A DNA stretch of 6,795 bases, from assembly GCA_035272265.1 (NCBI GenBank), contig DATEQV010000526.1:1-6795 (forward strand), given 5' to 3'. This document shows, piece by piece, positions 6,408 through 6,795 of this stretch; the stretch's first letter is position 1, and each line of letters begins with the position of its first letter. Source of the DNA: Acidisphaera sp035272265 (GTDB lineage: Bacteria > Pseudomonadota > Alphaproteobacteria > Acetobacterales > Acetobacteraceae). The translations under genes were made by a program, and so were the position numbers. Under the pieces are notes generated by a model, which was given only the letters and a program-made list of their open reading frames with translations, was not told the DNA's origin and searched no databases.

Positions 6408-6502
6408 ACGACGTTGTCACCCCGGGAGCGCCGACAGCCGCGCCGCGCGTGCGGCCGGTGCCGTCGGTCTCAATCCGGCAGCTCCGTACTACCACGATGG
6501 CC

Positions 6503-6520
6503 AATCGTATATGAGCGATT
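6503..6520. repeat. Short inverted repeat in the upstream region of the complete AraC gene
   Basis: AATCG at 6503-6507 and CGATT at 6516-6520 form perfect 5-base inverted arms around an AT-rich 8-base spacer. It lies in the 148 bases between the two AraC genes, the only notably AT-rich patch there. It could be an operator or part of the promoter for the complete AraC gene. The arms are short, so chance is possible. Confidence 0.25.
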
Positions 6521-6555
6521 TCACAGCCCGGATGGCCCGGACGAGGCCGGACGAC

Positions 6556-6795
6556 TCAGACGTCGCCGGGCTGTGCGGAGGCCGGCAGATCGCCCGGCGC
6601 GATTCCGAAGGCGCGGTGGAACGTGCGGTAGAAGGTCGACAGGCTGTCGAACCCCCAGCCAAAGGCGATGTCGACGATCGATCGGCCGGCTTCGGCCGGG
6701 CTCGCCAGCGCCGCGCGGCACGCCTCCAGCCGGCGGCGCAACACGTATTGATTGAAACTTTCTCCGGTCGGCTCGAACACCAGGTGCAGCTGGCG
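6556..6795 (-). CDS. AraC-family transcriptional regulator, only the C-terminal end in the window
   Basis: The frame is open to the right edge and ends at TGA (6558-6556), giving the last 79 residues of an AraC-type protein. They hold the end of the first helix-turn-helix (RQLHLVFEPTGESF) and the whole second one (SIVDIAFGWGFDSLSTFYRT, then FHRAFGIAPGDL). Over the 68 residues from LH to GDL, about 53 are identical to the complete AraC protein to its left, so the two are close paralogues in tandem. The sensor domain lies outside the window and may differ. The stop is 148 bases upstream of the complete gene's start, so the two could share a transcript or be separately controlled. Confidence 0.92.
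   Translation of the reverse strand, partial: RQLHLVFEPTGESFNQYVLRRRLEACRAALASPAEAGRSIVDIAFGWGFDSLSTFYRTFHRAFGIAPGDLPASAQPGDV

Noticed and set aside
6531..6555. Repeated CCGGACGA units just after the right-hand AraC gene, considered as a terminator or operator.
   Set aside because: They are direct, not inverted, very short, and common in GC-rich sequence; no T run follows.
5316..6755. A 479-residue open frame on the plus strand opposite the AraC genes.
   Set aside because: It is low-complexity, Arg/Ala/Gly-rich and antisense to clearly recognisable AraC coding sequence on both sides.
1..6795. Search for CRISPR repeats, tRNA/rRNA genes, insertion sequence ends, attachment sites and phage or defence modules.
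   Set aside because: Nothing supporting any of these could be seen on either strand.

Overview
The window is a high-GC chromosomal segment. Coding strands show strong G/C third positions, and the protein families are typical of Proteobacteria: LysR- and AraC-type regulators, a tartrate/D-malate dehydrogenase, a FadA-like thiolase and a YjbQ protein. An alpha- or betaproteobacterium is the best guess, but no rRNA or other lineage marker is present. I see no tRNA or rRNA gene, CRISPR array, transposase, integrase or phage module. The segment looks like an ordinary catabolic and regulatory neighbourhood with a few poorly explained small genes.

Layout, left to right. A LysR-type regulator (1-714, minus, cut by the left edge) is divergent from a yjbQ homologue (774-1193, plus). 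Next come two minus-strand genes. A tartrate/D-malate dehydrogenase (2799-1726) lies upstream of a lysine-rich coiled-coil protein of unknown function (1646-1245). Divergent from the dehydrogenase is a 65-residue orphan protein with a near-perfect Shine-Dalgarno (2889-3086, plus). It converges on a minus-strand pair: a short-chain dehydrogenase (5097-4351) followed by a thiolase (4278-3094). About 318 bases without an intact gene (5098-5414) follow. They hold a candidate promoter for the SDR-thiolase pair and a possible decayed AraC-type sensor-domain fragment. The right end holds two tandem AraC-family regulators on the minus strand: one complete (6407-5415) and one cut by the right edge (6795-6556). 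Their DNA-binding domains are clearly paralogous.

How the genes may work together. The dehydrogenase oxidises a 2-hydroxy-dicarboxylic acid. The SDR and thiolase look like the hydroxyl-oxidation and thiolytic-cleavage steps of an acyl-CoA route. The AraC regulators lie just upstream of the SDR-thiolase pair on the same strand and are plausible controllers of it; this is inferred from position only. I found no convincing evidence of a novel multi-gene system. The items most worth a second look are the Lys-rich coiled-coil protein, the 65-residue orphan and the AraC paralogue cluster with its possible remnant.
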